The translations under genes were made by a program, and so were the position numbers. A stretch of DNA of 6,803 nucleotides from Acidobacteriota bacterium (lineage in GTDB: Bacteria; Acidobacteriota; Terriglobia; Terriglobales; Acidobacteriaceae). Below the pieces are notes generated by a model. The model had not been told where the DNA came from, did no database searches, and worked only from the letters and a program-made list of their open reading frames with translations. The stretch covers positions 1 to 6,803 of the forward strand of contig JAJXZK010000328.1 of the NCBI GenBank assembly GCA_021780095.1, given 5' to 3'. Within the stretch, counting starts at the first letter, position 1, and each line of letters starts with the position of its first letter. Below, one piece after another: positions 6,360 to 6,803 of this stretch.

Positions 6360-6803
6360 TTAGTTATTTTCCAGCAATTTCCGAATTGACTGTAACTCCG
6401 CGCGGCGCGTTTCTGTTGTTTTGGGATAGCCGATTTTTAACGCAGCCAGCGCGTCAAGCAGAATCTGAGAAACGATCAATCTCGCATTCTCCTTGTCATC
6501 CGCCGGTACAACGTACCATGGCGCGTGGCGAGTTGCCGTTGCGTGCAGACAATCCTCGTACGCTTCCTGGTAATTCTTCCAGTACTCCCGCTCGTGAATG
6601 TCCGACATGCTGAGTTTCCAATTTTTCTCCGAGTCATCAATGCGCGAAAGAAAGCGCTTGCGCTGCTCGTCCTTGGAAAGGTGAAGAAATATTTTTACAA
6701 TCCGAGTTCCGTTCCGATCGAGATGATCCTCTAATTCCACAATGGAGCGATAGCGCTCTTTCCACAAAGTTTTTCCTTGATGAGCCTCTGGCAGCCCCTC
6801 ATT
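6360..6803 (-). CDS. ppk2: C-terminal part of a PPK2-family polyphosphate kinase (polyphosphate:nucleotide phosphotransferase)
   Basis: The frame is open to the right edge and stops at the complement of 6360-6362, leaving 147 C-terminal residues of a protein that normally has about 260-300. The apparent start inside LWKERYRSI is a TTG coding for leucine and is internal, because coding continues upstream (LPEAHQGKT before it). Conserved PPK2 blocks are visible: LWKERYRSI (13-21), an NGT preceding [15 protein letters not shown] (37-51), NWKLS (61-65), [12 protein letters not shown] (73-84) and [15 protein letters not shown] (95-109). PPK2 enzymes transfer phosphate between inorganic polyphosphate and nucleotides in the cytoplasm, usually making nucleoside di- or triphosphates from polyphosphate. 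The Walker A and lid residues lie beyond the edge, so activity and class (I, II or III) cannot be judged. The gene converges on the two-component operon and shows no obvious link to it. Confidence 0.9.
   Translation of the reverse strand, partial: NEGLPEAHQGKTLWKERYRSIVELEDHLDRNGTRIVKIFLHLSKDEQRKRFLSRIDDSEKNWKLSMSDIHEREYWKNYQEAYEDCLHATATRHAPWYVVPADDKENARLIVSQILLDALAALKIGYPKTTETRRAELQSIRKLLENN

Noticed and set aside
6181..6721. Direct repeat GTTCCGATCGA at 6181-6191 and 6711-6721
   Set aside because: Several chance 11-base matches are expected in a window of this size, and the second copy lies inside the PPK2 coding region.
6765..6767. TTG as the start of a short PPK2-like protein
   Set aside because: The frame stays open to the window edge and the residues before it continue the PPK2 pattern, so the codon is an internal leucine of a longer gene.

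Overview
The window reads like a chromosomal segment of a moderately GC-rich, free-living Gram-negative bacterium. My best guess is Acidobacteriota (Terriglobia-like). This is an inference from the mix of genes: a futalosine-pathway menaquinone gene, a very large exported beta-propeller/phosphoesterase fusion, an OmpR-type two-component pair and a PPK2 kinase. There is no rRNA or other marker to confirm it. I see no insertion sequence, integrase, tRNA, CRISPR array or phage gene, and nothing suggests a mobile island.

Layout from left to right. Bases 1-179 hold the C-terminal end of a probable MqnD (menaquinone biosynthesis) on the + strand. It converges, with 14 bp between stop codons, on a 960-residue exported protein encoded on the - strand (194-3076), which joins a YncE-like beta-propeller to a phosphoesterase (alkaline phosphatase superfamily) domain. 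A 217-bp divergent intergenic region follows. Three + strand genes come next: a membrane acyl-CoA/fatty-acid desaturase with all three histidine boxes (3294-4310), a small two-TM sensor histidine kinase (4424-5335) and an OmpR/PhoB-family response regulator (5350-6141). A long bulged hairpin with a T-tract (4337-4401) separates the desaturase from the kinase. The kinase and regulator are only 14 bp apart and are surely one operon. After a 218-bp gap with no convincing gene, the C-terminal part of a PPK2-family polyphosphate kinase lies on the - strand and runs off the right edge.

How the genes may work together: the one connection worth testing is between the desaturase and the two-component pair. 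The kinase has almost no extracytoplasmic domain and no HAMP linker, so its signal is probably sensed in or at the membrane. It sits directly after a gene whose product changes membrane fluidity. This resembles, by analogy only, the Bacillus DesK/DesR control of the Des desaturase, but it is built from different kinase and regulator families (HisKA/OmpR rather than HisKA_3/NarL). The flanking genes show no obvious functional link to this trio. I did not find a clearly novel biological system. The most unusual items are the desaturase/kinase/regulator arrangement, the hairpin between them and the propeller-phosphoesterase fusion.
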